Assembly: GCA_900768805.1 (NCBI GenBank)
Contig: CAAGEF010000136.1
Coordinates: forward strand, 1-12,166
Direction of reading: 5' to 3'
From: Clostridia bacterium
Lineage (GTDB): Bacteria > Bacillota > Clostridia > TANB77 > CAG-508
DNA length: 12,166 nt
In this document: positions 5,614-11,509 of the stretch, one piece after another
Layout of the letters: each line of letters begins with the position of its first letter
How positions within the stretch are numbered: the first letter of the stretch is position 1
The notes under the pieces: generated by a model
Seen by the model: only the letters and a program-made list of their open reading frames with translations
Databases searched by the model: none
Told to the model about the DNA's origin: nothing
Position numbers and translations under genes: made by a program

Positions 5614-6132
5614 CTATAATCCCCCTTCATAATAACTTGTATCAACACCACATTCTGCAGCCATATTCATAACACACTCAATTAGCTTGGTCATTTCACT
5701 TGTATCAAATTTACTTGATCCATAATAAACTTTATATTGATTAAATGTCTTTCCTTTATGCTCAAAGCTATTCATAAATTTGACCGCTCTAAACTGCTCT
5801 TTTAGAATCTTCTCGCCTTCAGGTAAACAAGCAATGTATTCATACTTAGCACCAGCACGTTCTAAAGCCTGTAAGTATATATCCCAATCATCTAAATCAT
5901 TTGCAAGTGTGCCATTTATTGCAATGCTTATATCATGGATTAATTTCCACAATAAAGAATTTTGCTCAATACTTCTTTTAGACTTAACGATATTAAGTTC
6001 AATTCGATAATCTTTATCTTTTTCAAGCTCTTTAATCAATTGTTGATTTCGATAGTTTTCAACCAAAATGGTTAATTCACTATAACCATCTTCGTTAATA
6101 ACTCTTCTAATAGGTTTTCCAACTATCTTCAT
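5614..6132 (-). CDS. ninB: NinB-like phage recombination protein
   Basis: Lambda NinB (Orf) binds single-stranded DNA and SSB and helps load annealing or recombination proteins. This 172-aa protein has KSKRSIEQNSLLWKLIHDIS (about residues 50-69) and a C-terminal YGSSKFDTSEMTKLIECVM with a following A-E-C-G-V-D-T. The 'RSxxQN...LW.L..DI' and 'SSK...EM..LI......A.E.GV' spacing is the family pattern, and the length is close to the family's. It starts at ATG 6132, two bases after the SSB stop, with no clear ribosome-binding site, so it is probably coupled to ssb. Placement directly after ssb fits an SSB-interacting mediator. Confidence 0.75.
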   Translation of the reverse strand: MKIVGKPIRRVINEDGYSELTILVENYRNQQLIKELEKDKDYRIELNIVKSKRSIEQNSLLWKLIHDISIAINGTLANDLDDWDIYLQALERAGAKYEYIACLPEGEKILKEQFRAVKFMNSFEHKGKTFNQYKVYYGSSKFDTSEMTKLIECVMNMAAECGVDTSYYEGGL

Positions 6133-6134
6133 AA

Positions 6135-6632
6135 TCAGAAAGGCAAATCGTCTTCAAAGTTATTATTGTTTGTATTATTTTGATTTCCGTATGGTTGATA
6201 ATTAGGATTTACATTGAATTGATTTGGAGCTTGTTGTTGACCTTTATATTGATTATTAGGTGCTTGATATTGATTACCTTGATATTGACCTTGATACTGA
6301 GGTTGTTGTTGCTCTTGAGGTTTTTGTAAGACACTAGCACTATTTACAACACACTCATCAACGTATTTAGTATTACCTTGATTATCTTGATAGCTTCTAT
6401 GTTGCCATCTTCCTACAACTTCAATTAATGCTCCTTTACAAGCATATTGTGCTAAATATTGAGCTGTTTGACCATATACAACAATATTAATAAAGTCGCT
6501 TTCATATTCACCATTAGCACTCTTAAAATCTCTTCTTACTGCAATTGTATTTTGCATAACTGTATTTCCATTTTGTGTTTGTCTTAATTCAATGTCTTTA
6601 GTCAAACGACCTGTTGCGTTAAATTGATTCAT
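6135..6632 (-). CDS. ssb: Single-stranded DNA-binding protein
   Basis: It coats ssDNA during phage replication and recombination and recruits partner enzymes through its tail. Residues 1-110 form the OB fold: GRLTKDIELRQTQNG, NTIAVRRDFKSANGEYESDF and VVGRWQHRSYQDNQGNT are classic SSB strands. A Q/N-rich linker (about 113-155) precedes the acidic tip DDLPF, the standard protein-interaction end. The 165-aa length is normal. ATG 6632 has AAGGAG at 7 nt and lies 14 nt inside the nuclease gene. The neighbouring nuclease, annealing protein and NinB are all known types of SSB partner. Confidence 0.95.
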   Translation of the reverse strand: MNQFNATGRLTKDIELRQTQNGNTVMQNTIAVRRDFKSANGEYESDFINIVVYGQTAQYLAQYACKGALIEVVGRWQHRSYQDNQGNTKYVDECVVNSASVLQKPQEQQQPQYQGQYQGNQYQAPNNQYKGQQQAPNQFNVNPNYQPYGNQNNTNNNNFEDDLPF

Positions 6633-7239
6633 TTTGTTTCTCCTTTAAATAATTAATATAATCTTCTAATAATTGATAAGTTGCTTCCTCATTAATTGGA
6701 AGTTCTATGTATCTTCTTCTATTCTTCTTTAAATGAATGCCTCTTAATATATCAACATCCTTTTTATAGGATTGAATATAACCAAGTCTATAAAGATTTA
6801 ATTGATATGCTAAATAGTTTGTATCAGCAACGGATGTAAATTTTAGATCACCAAGTCCGCTCTTTCCATTTTCTTTAATAACCATATCTAACCTACCACA
6901 TATATATAAACCTTTATATTCAAGTAAAATAGGTATTTCATTTTGCAATACTTCAAACTTAAATTTTTGCTTTAAAAATAGATAGTTTCTAAACTCTTCT
7001 ATTTCGTTGCTTTCAATTCCGTATTGTTCATACATTTCAACACATTCGTGATAGTATGTTCCACGCTCTGCAGCTTGTTTTAAAACTGTTTCATCAATGC
7101 CATCATATTTACTTGGAAACTTAAATTTAAGTAATTGAGTAACTGATATACACCTTTTACCATTTACATAATAAGCATGATTTTCATCATTATAAACGAC
7201 TTCTTTTCCGTTTATAAGCCACTTTTCATCAGCTCTCAT
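6619..7239 (-). CDS. PD-(D/E)XK nuclease, probable recombination exonuclease
   Basis: The 206-aa protein has RecB/Cas4-type motifs: ERGTYYHECVEMY with H64, GRLDMVI with D118, GLGDLKFTS with D131 and K133, and YQLNLYRLGY with Q146. These form the metal-dependent nuclease centre. Phages often pair such a nuclease with an annealing protein so that resected ends can be joined, as with lambda Exo and Beta. Here the annealing protein is two genes upstream and SSB overlaps its 3' end. The start at 7239 is one base after the upstream stop and lacks a strong ribosome-binding site, so coupling is likely. Exonuclease rather than endonuclease activity is inferred from context. Confidence 0.85.
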   Translation of the reverse strand: MRADEKWLINGKEVVYNDENHAYYVNGKRCISVTQLLKFKFPSKYDGIDETVLKQAAERGTYYHECVEMYEQYGIESNEIEEFRNYLFLKQKFKFEVLQNEIPILLEYKGLYICGRLDMVIKENGKSGLGDLKFTSVADTNYLAYQLNLYRLGYIQSYKKDVDILRGIHLKKNRRRYIELPINEEATYQLLEDYINYLKEKQNESI

Positions 7240-7240
7240 A

Positions 7241-7549
7241 TTATTTAACCTTTACAAGAATTGATGATTTTACAGGGCTTATTTTAATGTATTTGTTGTA
7301 TAATTCCTCGTTATCCTCCTTTAATTTCTTACTATCAAAAGTTTCTTTATAAGTAGGTGCTTTATAAGTAATAGAAAGCTCATCACTATCTAACTTGATA
7401 ATGTTTCTCTTTTCCATTTCTTCTAAAATAGCATTACGCATTTTATCTTGTTCTTCTTTGATAGCCTTTGCTGTCTTTTCAAGTTCGATAATCTTATTTT
7501 TTGTTTCTAATGATAAACTACCATCTAGTAAAATTAATTCGTTTTCCAT
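7241..7549 (-). CDS. 102-aa coiled-coil phage protein (Gp157-like pattern)
   Basis: The N-terminal half is a long charged helix (ETKNKIIELEKTAKAIKEEQ and onwards), probably a coiled coil. The C-terminal half is beta-rich (ITYKAPTYKETFDSKKLKE) and ends ISPVKSSILVKVK. Proteins of this shape, with a helix followed by a 'Y-x-AP-x-Y-x-ETFD' segment, are frequent between annealing proteins and nucleases in phages of low-GC Gram-positives; their biochemical role is not established. Start ATG 7549, two bases after the preceding stop. Confidence 0.7.
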   Translation of the reverse strand: MENELILLDGSLSLETKNKIIELEKTAKAIKEEQDKMRNAILEEMEKRNIIKLDSDELSITYKAPTYKETFDSKKLKEDNEELYNKYIKISPVKSSILVKVK

Positions 7550-7550
7550 A

Positions 7551-8276
7551 TTACTTTAATGTTCCTTTCTCTTTCATTGAATTAATGATATATTCAGCAT
7601 CTTGCATTGATAATTGATTTAACGCTTGTACATTAAATTTCTTTAATGCAAATTGCTTTACCTTATCATCTTGTCTATTAATAATTTCTAATTGCTCTTT
7701 TTTGATTAATTGAGCTTGTTGTTGCATTGGTTGTTGTGGTTGTTGATTAAATTGTTTATTTGCTTGATTGTTTACTTTTGGATAACGTTGATTTCCGTTT
7801 CCATCTACAATAATTACGCTTGTGATTTCTTCTTTATCGTTGTATGTAATTTCTTTAACAATAAATTTTGTGTAGCATTTTCCGTTAACGATTTCTTCAT
7901 CACTTAATGGAATCCATATAAATGGTGCTGTATATAACTCTCTTCCAATACCCCAATTGAAACACGCTCTTTTAAATGAATCACTTGCTTGTCCTTTTTC
8001 TTTTTCAGTATTGCTTTCTGTTCCTACGTCTTGTTTCCATACCCAACTATCAAATCCGTTTTCATTTTTAAAATTAATTCCTACATTACAATATAAATTA
8101 CCATCAATAATTTCATGGCTTCTTTGCCAATTTTCGCAACCTACCGTTTCATCTAGGATATTCATATCGCATCTTGCATCTTTATATAGCAATACAACGC
8201 AACCTTTTTTTTGAGCGTTTACACTTTGGATTCTAGCATCTATTTCATCCGCTCTTAATAACCTAAATTTTTTCAT
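7551..8276 (-). CDS. Rad52/Sak-family single-strand annealing protein
   Basis: It anneals complementary single strands during phage recombination, forming rings on ssDNA. Residues 1-165 carry the family signature: VLLYKDARCDMNILDETVG, then NWQRSHEIIDG, the SNTEKEKGQASDSFKRACFN stretch and WGIGRELYTAPFIWI. A Q/N-rich linker (about 170-190) leads to a helical C-terminal domain of about 50 residues, perhaps for SSB contact. Length (241 aa) fits the phage group. The ATG at 8276 overlaps the stop of the 32-aa ORF (TAATG) with GGAG upstream. Together with the nuclease and SSB it forms a complete resection-annealing set. Confidence 0.9.
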   Translation of the reverse strand: MKKFRLLRADEIDARIQSVNAQKKGCVVLLYKDARCDMNILDETVGCENWQRSHEIIDGNLYCNVGINFKNENGFDSWVWKQDVGTESNTEKEKGQASDSFKRACFNWGIGRELYTAPFIWIPLSDEEIVNGKCYTKFIVKEITYNDKEEITSVIIVDGNGNQRYPKVNNQANKQFNQQPQQPMQQQAQLIKKEQLEIINRQDDKVKQFALKKFNVQALNQLSMQDAEYIINSMKEKGTLK

Positions 8277-8374
8277 TATTTCTTGTTCTCCTTTTCTAAT
8301 CGTTCTACGATTTCAATTAATTTTTCAATTTTCTCTTTAGGTAGATTTTTCAATTCATTCATAATTTTATCCAT
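8276..8374 (-). CDS. 32-aa charged helical micro-ORF at the head of the recombination genes
   Basis: This short ORF is supported by an AGGAGG at 7 nt upstream of ATG 8374 and by its stop overlapping the next start (TAATG). The product, MDKIMNELKNLPKEKIEKLI and onward to a KENKK end, is a single amphipathic helix. It is the first gene after the TTGACA promoter at 8386-8414. It may be a small regulator or a leader peptide whose translation feeds the annealing-protein gene. Confidence 0.65.
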   Translation of the reverse strand: MDKIMNELKNLPKEKIEKLIEIVERLEKENKK

Positions 8375-8385
8375 TGATTTTCCTC

Positions 8386-8414
8386 CTAATAGAATGTACG
8401 TTCGGTTTTGTCAA
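8386..8414 (-). promoter_or_regulatory. Early promoter with LexA-like operator in its spacer
   Basis: On the minus strand TTGACA (8409-8414) and TATTAG (8386-8391) are 17 bp apart. The spacer contains CGAACGTACATTCT (8391-8404), which agrees with the Bacillus LexA consensus CGAACRNRYGTTYC at all but two defined positions. The transcript would start very close to the ribosome-binding site of the 32-aa ORF, so the -10 call is slightly uncertain. A bound LexA would cover the -35/-10 interval. Confidence 0.55.
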
Positions 8415-8423
8415 CAAAAAAAA

Positions 8424-8645
8424 TTAAACTTCCATCCCCTCCTTAATGAACTGCATTACTTCATCATTGGAAAGGCACAAACTCTTTTGAAGCGATACCC
8501 AAAACTTAACAGTACCATTTCTAGTACCTTTTTCGATATTACTTACTAATTGTTTAGTACTTCCTGTTTCTTTAGCTAACATTTCTTGAGTAAAACCTAG
8601 TTGTTTTCTATACTCTATTAACTTACTTCTAATAATAATCACCAC
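8424..8645 (-). CDS. Cro-like HTH (XRE-family) regulator
   Basis: This protein of about 70 aa is almost only a DNA-binding domain: SKLIEYRKQLGFTQEMLAKE forms helices 1-2 and TGSTKQLVSNIEKGTRNG the recognition helix and turn. It is transcribed away from the CI-type repressor, the usual place of Cro in a lysis/lysogeny switch, so it probably binds the same intergenic operators and favours early expression. The start is uncertain: GTG codons at 8645 and 8642 lie inside the best ribosome-binding site (AAGGTGGTGA), whereas an ATT at 8633 is correctly spaced from it. The true protein may therefore begin M-R-S-K-L. Confidence 0.8.
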   Translation of the reverse strand: MVIIIRSKLIEYRKQLGFTQEMLAKETGSTKQLVSNIEKGTRNGTVKFWVSLQKSLCLSNDEVMQFIKEGMEV

Positions 8646-8660
8646 CTTTTTTATATTCGT

Positions 8661-8688
8661 ATAATATTTTATAGTACAAATTGTTCAA
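8661..8688 (-). promoter_or_regulatory. Leftward early promoter P2 (proximal)
   Basis: On the minus strand TTGAAC (8683-8688) and TATTAT (8661-8666) are 16 bp apart, just upstream of the Cro-like gene. The -10 overlaps TATTCGTATAAT (8654-8665, plus strand), which recurs inverted at the distal promoter, a likely operator half. Confidence 0.55.
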
Positions 8689-8724
8689 TAATTATTGATA
8701 TACTGAACATAGCCTACATTTATA

Positions 8725-8752
8725 ATTATACTCGAATAGTTTCTTTTTTCAA
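8725..8752 (-). promoter_or_regulatory. Leftward early promoter P1 (distal)
   Basis: On the minus strand TTGAAA (8747-8752) and a perfect TATAAT (8725-8730) are 16 bp apart. The -10 lies in ATTATACTCGAATA (8725-8738), the inverted counterpart of the sequence at P2. A direct repeat AATAGTTT at 8735 and 8751 (16 bp apart) also covers this promoter and may be a repressor site. Confidence 0.6.
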
Positions 8753-8763
8753 TAGTTTTTGAT

Positions 8764-8782
8764 TACTTTTTTAAAAAAAGTA
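8764..8782. promoter_or_regulatory. 19-bp perfect palindrome in the divergent control region
   Basis: TACTTTTTTAAAAAAAGTA has 9-bp arms around one central base. It lies between the leftward promoters and the repressor promoter. It could be an operator, an A-tract bend, or a weak bidirectional terminator keeping the two directions apart. Confidence 0.4.
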
Positions 8783-8803
8783 TTCATAATGAAGCCTTTT
8801 TAC

Positions 8804-8832
8804 TTGATATTGACCATCAAAAACTATAAAAT
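8804..8832 (+). promoter_or_regulatory. Promoter of the CI-type repressor gene
   Basis: TTGATA (8804-8809) and TAAAAT (8827-8832) are 17 bp apart, with the repressor ribosome-binding site (AAGGAGG) at 8845-8851. The -35 lies in an inverted repeat TTGAT/ATCAA (8804-8820), a possible autoregulation site. Confidence 0.6.
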
Positions 8833-8859
8833 CAATTGGTAAACAAGGAGGAATTAATA

Positions 8860-9186
8860 ATGTTAGGAAACAAGTTAAAAGAATTAAGAAAGAGTAGAGG
8901 ATTAACTCAAGATGATATTGCTGCAAAGTTTGGATTGTCTAGAGGTTCAGTTTCAAACTGGGAAAAAGGTAGAAGAAAACCATCAATAAAACAATTAGAG
9001 GTGTTAGCAAATTTCTATAATGTGAGTCTTGATTTTTTTGCGGATGAAACAAGCACTAATGAAGTTGTAGATGTCTTGGAACGTGCCAAAAACATATTAA
9101 AAGATGACAACGTTCCAACATCTCAAAAAGAGGAATTATATCAAGAAATAATGAGATTATATTTAGAGCTTAAATCTTCTAAATAA
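8860..9186 (+). CDS. CI-type HTH (XRE-family) repressor without peptidase domain
   Basis: It probably keeps the early genes silent during lysogeny. The N-terminal HTH is clear: LGNKLKELRKSRGLTQDDIA, then FGLSRGSVSNWEKGRRKP with recognition helix SRGSVSNWEKG, and LEVLANFYNVSLDFF. The remaining 50 residues form helices (VVDVLERAKNILKDDNVP...) for dimerisation. At 108 aa it has no S24 self-cleavage domain, and no ImmA-like metallopeptidase is visible nearby, so induction must use another route. ATG 8860 has AAGGAGG at 8 nt; a TTG further upstream has none. Its 3' end overlaps the convergent gene by 8 bp. Confidence 0.88.
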   Translation: MLGNKLKELRKSRGLTQDDIAAKFGLSRGSVSNWEKGRRKPSIKQLEVLANFYNVSLDFFADETSTNEVVDVLERAKNILKDDNVPTSQKEELYQEIMRLYLELKSSK

Positions 9187-9343
9187 AATTATTACTTTTA
9201 TCTTGCTTTAATTTTTTGACTTGTTCACTTGTGTAAAATAAATCTTCATGATTTTGAAACAATTTATTAACAACATCATACACACGCTTTAAATTATCTC
9301 TTGTGGGTTGTTTAGAGTATGTAATAATTTTCGTATTACTCAC
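9179..9343 (-). CDS. 54-aa small protein convergent with the repressor gene
   Basis: I chose GTG 9343 because GGGAG lies 10 nt upstream; the ATG at 9364 has no ribosome-binding site and would place the start next to repeat copy 3. The product (MSNTKIITYSKQPTRDNLKR with GTG read as Met) is basic and ends FYTSEQVKKLKQDKSN followed by a hydrophobic tip. The pattern of a short strand, a helix with RDNLKRVYDVVNKLF, and a final SEQVKKLK helix could be a small DNA-binding domain. It sits between repressor and integrase, where excision factors are sometimes found. Its mRNA would be antisense to the repressor 3' end. Function unknown. Confidence 0.65.
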   Translation of the reverse strand: MSNTKIITYSKQPTRDNLKRVYDVVNKLFQNHEDLFYTSEQVKKLKQDKSNNFI

Positions 9344-9374
9344 TAAATATACACTCCCTATCATTTGATAATTA

Positions 9375-9395
9375 AAGTTTACTAAATGAAGCGTT
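9375..9395 (-). repeat. Intergenic direct repeat, copy 3 of 3
   Basis: 21 bp are identical to copies 1 and 2, then diverge. As with the other copies it lies in the leader of a leftward small gene (start 9343) and is in the same orientation. It is also 17 bp upstream of the integrase ATG, so it may influence that gene as well. Confidence 0.85.
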
Positions 9396-9411
9396 TAAGA
9401 ACTAGAGGGGA

Positions 9412-11268
9412 ATGTTGGTTATGTTTGAAGAAAATAGGGAAATACCTTTTTTTTATGAAGAGCTTTTAATCTTCCTTAGAAAATCAAGAAGTGATAATCC
9501 TAATGAATCTATTGAGGAAACTTTATCTAGGCACGAAAAACAATTGCAAGAATTAGCTGTTAAATTAACAGGTAAACCAATTCCAGAAAGAAATATCTAT
9601 CGTGAGGTTATCTCAGGTGGTGAAGAATTAGAAAGTCGACCTGAATTTATAAAAACTCTTAAAAGATTAGAAACAGGAGATATAAAAGGTGTATTAGTTA
9701 TTGATCCTCAACGTTTATCAAGAAGTGGTATGTATGGTGCAGGTGATGTTATTAATGCCTTTTTATATACTAATACTTTAATAATAACTCCAACTAGAAC
9801 ATACAACTTAAATGATAAATACGATAAGAAGTTTATAGAAATGGAATTAATGCAAGGTGCAGAGTTTCTATCCTATATTAAAGAAAAGCTTTCTAATGGC
9901 AAAATGCAATCTTTAAAAGAAGGTAAATATATCGGTAGTGAAACACCTTTTGGATATGATAAAGAGAAAATCAAGAATGAAAAAGGATATAAATTAATAA
10001 TCAATAAAGAAGAATCTGAAATAGTTAAAATGATTTATGATATGTACATTGAAGAAGATATAGGCTCAGTTACAATTGCTAATCAATTAAATGCATCTAA
10101 TATAAAACCTAGATGTAATGAATATTGGAAGCCTGATTATGTTTTAAGTATTTTAACCAATCCAACCTATTATGGTATGTTGACTTGGCAAAAAAGAAAA
10201 AGTGTTAGAGTGTTTGAAGATGGGAAATTAAAAAAGAAAGTTGAAACAAATAAAAATCCTTTACTCGTTAAAGGAATACATGATCCTATTATCACCAAAG
10301 AACAATTTGAAATAGTGCAAGAAAAGATAAGAAATAATAATACTAATAAGAATCCTAGAAATTGTGAACTTACTAACTCACTAGCTGGATTATTAAAATG
10401 TGGTAAATGTGGTTTTACAATGATAATGAAAAAGCCTACAGGAGCTAATAAAGAAATTGAAAGAAGAGTTTATGATTTAGATAAAAAAGAATTAAATACA
10501 TTTTTAAGAGCCGCTAAAAAAGAAAGTAAATTATCATTAACACAAATAGCCAATGCTTTAGATTTAGAAAAAGCTCAAGTTGATAATTGGTTTGCTAAAG
10601 ATTTAAAAAGAGTGCATTATTCTAAAAACTTTGCTTCTAAATGGCACGATTTAAAAAAAGTATTAAACATCAAAACTAAAAAGTATGATAAAGCAATAAC
10701 CACTTATGAATATTCAAGACTTGGAAATATAGTTGAATGTAGGAATCCACGTTGCAGCAATGTATCAAGCTATCATCAAATAGTAGAAGAAAGAATACTT
10801 GAGTCTATCCGCTCCAAATTTAGCGACTACAAGCATTTTATAGATAACTATGAAGAAGTTATCGTAAAAGAAAAGAAATCGAATATAAAGGCTCTAGAGC
10901 GTATTAAAACGGATATTGAAAAATTGAATAAACGATTGAAGAATGCTAAAAAGTTTTATGAGCTTGAAGATTATACAAGAGAAGAATATTTAGAAGCAAA
11001 ACAGGAAATAGAAAAGGATTTAAAGATATTACAATCAAGAGAAGAAGAATTGAAAAAGGATGAGCAGCAAGAAAAACTCATCCATTACAAAAAAGCAGTT
11101 CCACAATTAGAGCTGGTGGTAGGCAAATACCACCTACTCAATATAGCAGAAAAGAACGAACTATTAAAGCAAATAATAGAAAAAATTGTATATACAAAAG
11201 AAGAAAGAGGTTATAAAGGAAACGATAAAAAAGATCGTTTCACGCTAGAAATTTACTATAATATATAA
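9412..11268 (+). CDS. Large serine recombinase (integrase) with HTH-like insertion in the zinc ribbon
   Basis: It integrates the element by serine-mediated strand exchange between attP and attB. The resolvase domain spans about residues 15-165: FLRKSR with nucleophile S25, then VISGGEELESRPEF and DPQRLSRSG (98-106). The recombinase domain follows (about 185-310; GSETPFGYD, ILTNPTYYGMLTW). The zinc ribbon has CGKC at 330-333 and its partner pair at C443 and C448, separated by about 110 residues instead of the usual few dozen. The insert holds an HTH-like segment (354-397). A coiled coil at about 475-560 and a C-terminal domain complete it; 618 aa is long for the family. Start: AGAGGGG lies very close to ATG 9412 and 10 nt before ATG 9421, so MFEENREI may be the true beginning. 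Confidence 0.93.
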   Translation: MLVMFEENREIPFFYEELLIFLRKSRSDNPNESIEETLSRHEKQLQELAVKLTGKPIPERNIYREVISGGEELESRPEFIKTLKRLETGDIKGVLVIDPQRLSRSGMYGAGDVINAFLYTNTLIITPTRTYNLNDKYDKKFIEMELMQGAEFLSYIKEKLSNGKMQSLKEGKYIGSETPFGYDKEKIKNEKGYKLIINKEESEIVKMIYDMYIEEDIGSVTIANQLNASNIKPRCNEYWKPDYVLSILTNPTYYGMLTWQKRKSVRVFEDGKLKKKVETNKNPLLVKGIHDPIITKEQFEIVQEKIRNNNTNKNPRNCELTNSLAGLLKCGKCGFTMIMKKPTGANKEIERRVYDLDKKELNTFLRAAKKESKLSLTQIANALDLEKAQVDNWFAKDLKRVHYSKNFASKWHDLKKVLNIKTKKYDKAITTYEYSRLGNIVECRNPRCSNVSSYHQIVEERILESIRSKFSDYKHFIDNYEEVIVKEKKSNIKALERIKTDIEKLNKRLKNAKKFYELEDYTREEYLEAKQEIEKDLKILQSREEELKKDEQQEKLIHYKKAVPQLELVVGKYHLLNIAEKNELLKQIIEKIVYTKEERGYKGNDKKDRFTLEIYYNI

Positions 11269-11302
11269 AAAAGAAGAGGCTCTTAATGAGTCTCTTTTTT
11301 AA
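11268..11302 (+). terminator. Rho-independent terminator after the integrase gene
   Basis: GAGGCTC (11276-11282) pairs with GAGTCTC (11288-11294) through seven pairs including one G-U, around a 5-nt loop, followed by six T residues. Flanking A residues can extend the stem against the T-run. It lies directly after the integrase TAA. Confidence 0.85.
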
Positions 11303-11344
11303 AACCTAGATATATCAAGGGTTTAAGCCGTTGTTGTTTTTATG

Positions 11345-11386
11345 CCTAACATATATGTTTCTATTCGTGGTGATATGTATGTTAGG
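11345..11386. other. Imperfect palindrome, candidate attachment site
   Basis: CCTAACATATAT (11345-11356) and ATGTATGTTAGG (11375-11386) are inverted repeats with one mismatch around an 18-bp centre. Neither strand continues into a T-run, so a terminator is unlikely. Serine-recombinase att sites are 40-50 bp imperfect palindromes, and the integrase 3' end normally faces them. The identification as att is an inference from shape and position; the stretch 11303-11410 otherwise shows nothing I can call. Confidence 0.4.
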
Positions 11387-11410
11387 TGTTATTTCTACTA
11401 TGATTAAATA

Positions 11411-11509
11411 TTATTTATTTTCTAACACCTCTTTAAATATTTTTGTATCTTCTTGTGGAATTAATTCAGTTATTCTACTATTTAATTGCTTAATTTCAAC
11501 TATGAAATC
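11411..11509 (-). pseudogene. Start-less ORF fragment
   Basis: An open stretch between an in-frame TAG (11510-11512) and TAA (11411-11413) reads VEIKQLNSRITELIPQEDTK and ends IFKEVLENK. It has no ATG, GTG or TTG start. Its last residues EVLEN repeat the end of the small serine recombinase because of a shared 16-bp DNA repeat. It may be a leftover 3' end of a gene remodelled by recombination. Confidence 0.3.
11417..11432. repeat. 16-bp direct repeat, copy 1
   Basis: ATTTTCTAACACCTCT here recurs at 11692-11707. The two copies bracket a block of about 260 bp carrying the 65-aa ORF. Confidence 0.7.

Larger units (their letters stand above)
1..11302. mobile_element. Prophage-like integrative element, early/lysogeny part (left end outside window)
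   Basis: The combination of a divergent CI/Cro-type switch, a large serine recombinase beside the repressor, and a compact leftward operon of SSB, annealing protein, nuclease, NinB-like, HNH, RusA and methyltransferase genes is the standard early half of a temperate phage in low-GC Gram-positive bacteria. Structural genes would be expected further left, outside the window. The right boundary is an inference: the integrase 3' end and its terminator usually face the attachment site, so the element may end near 11300-11400. An integrative conjugative or mobilizable element remains possible, since no capsid genes are seen. Confidence 0.65.

Noticed and set aside
7710..8549. Three rightward ORFs (7710-7907, 7957-8214, 8283-8549)
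   Set aside because: They are antisense to the annealing-protein gene and the genes just upstream of it (32-aa ORF, Cro-like regulator). Their Phe/Ser/Leu-rich composition is what AT-rich coding DNA gives when read backwards.
2862..9395. Reading the three identical repeats as a CRISPR remnant
   Set aside because: The copies are about 1.7 and 4.7 kb apart, with genes between them and no regular spacers or cas genes.
9375..9411. Repeat copy 3 as the attP core
   Set aside because: The same sequence occurs twice inside the operon, and the integrase orientation puts the expected junction at its 3' side.
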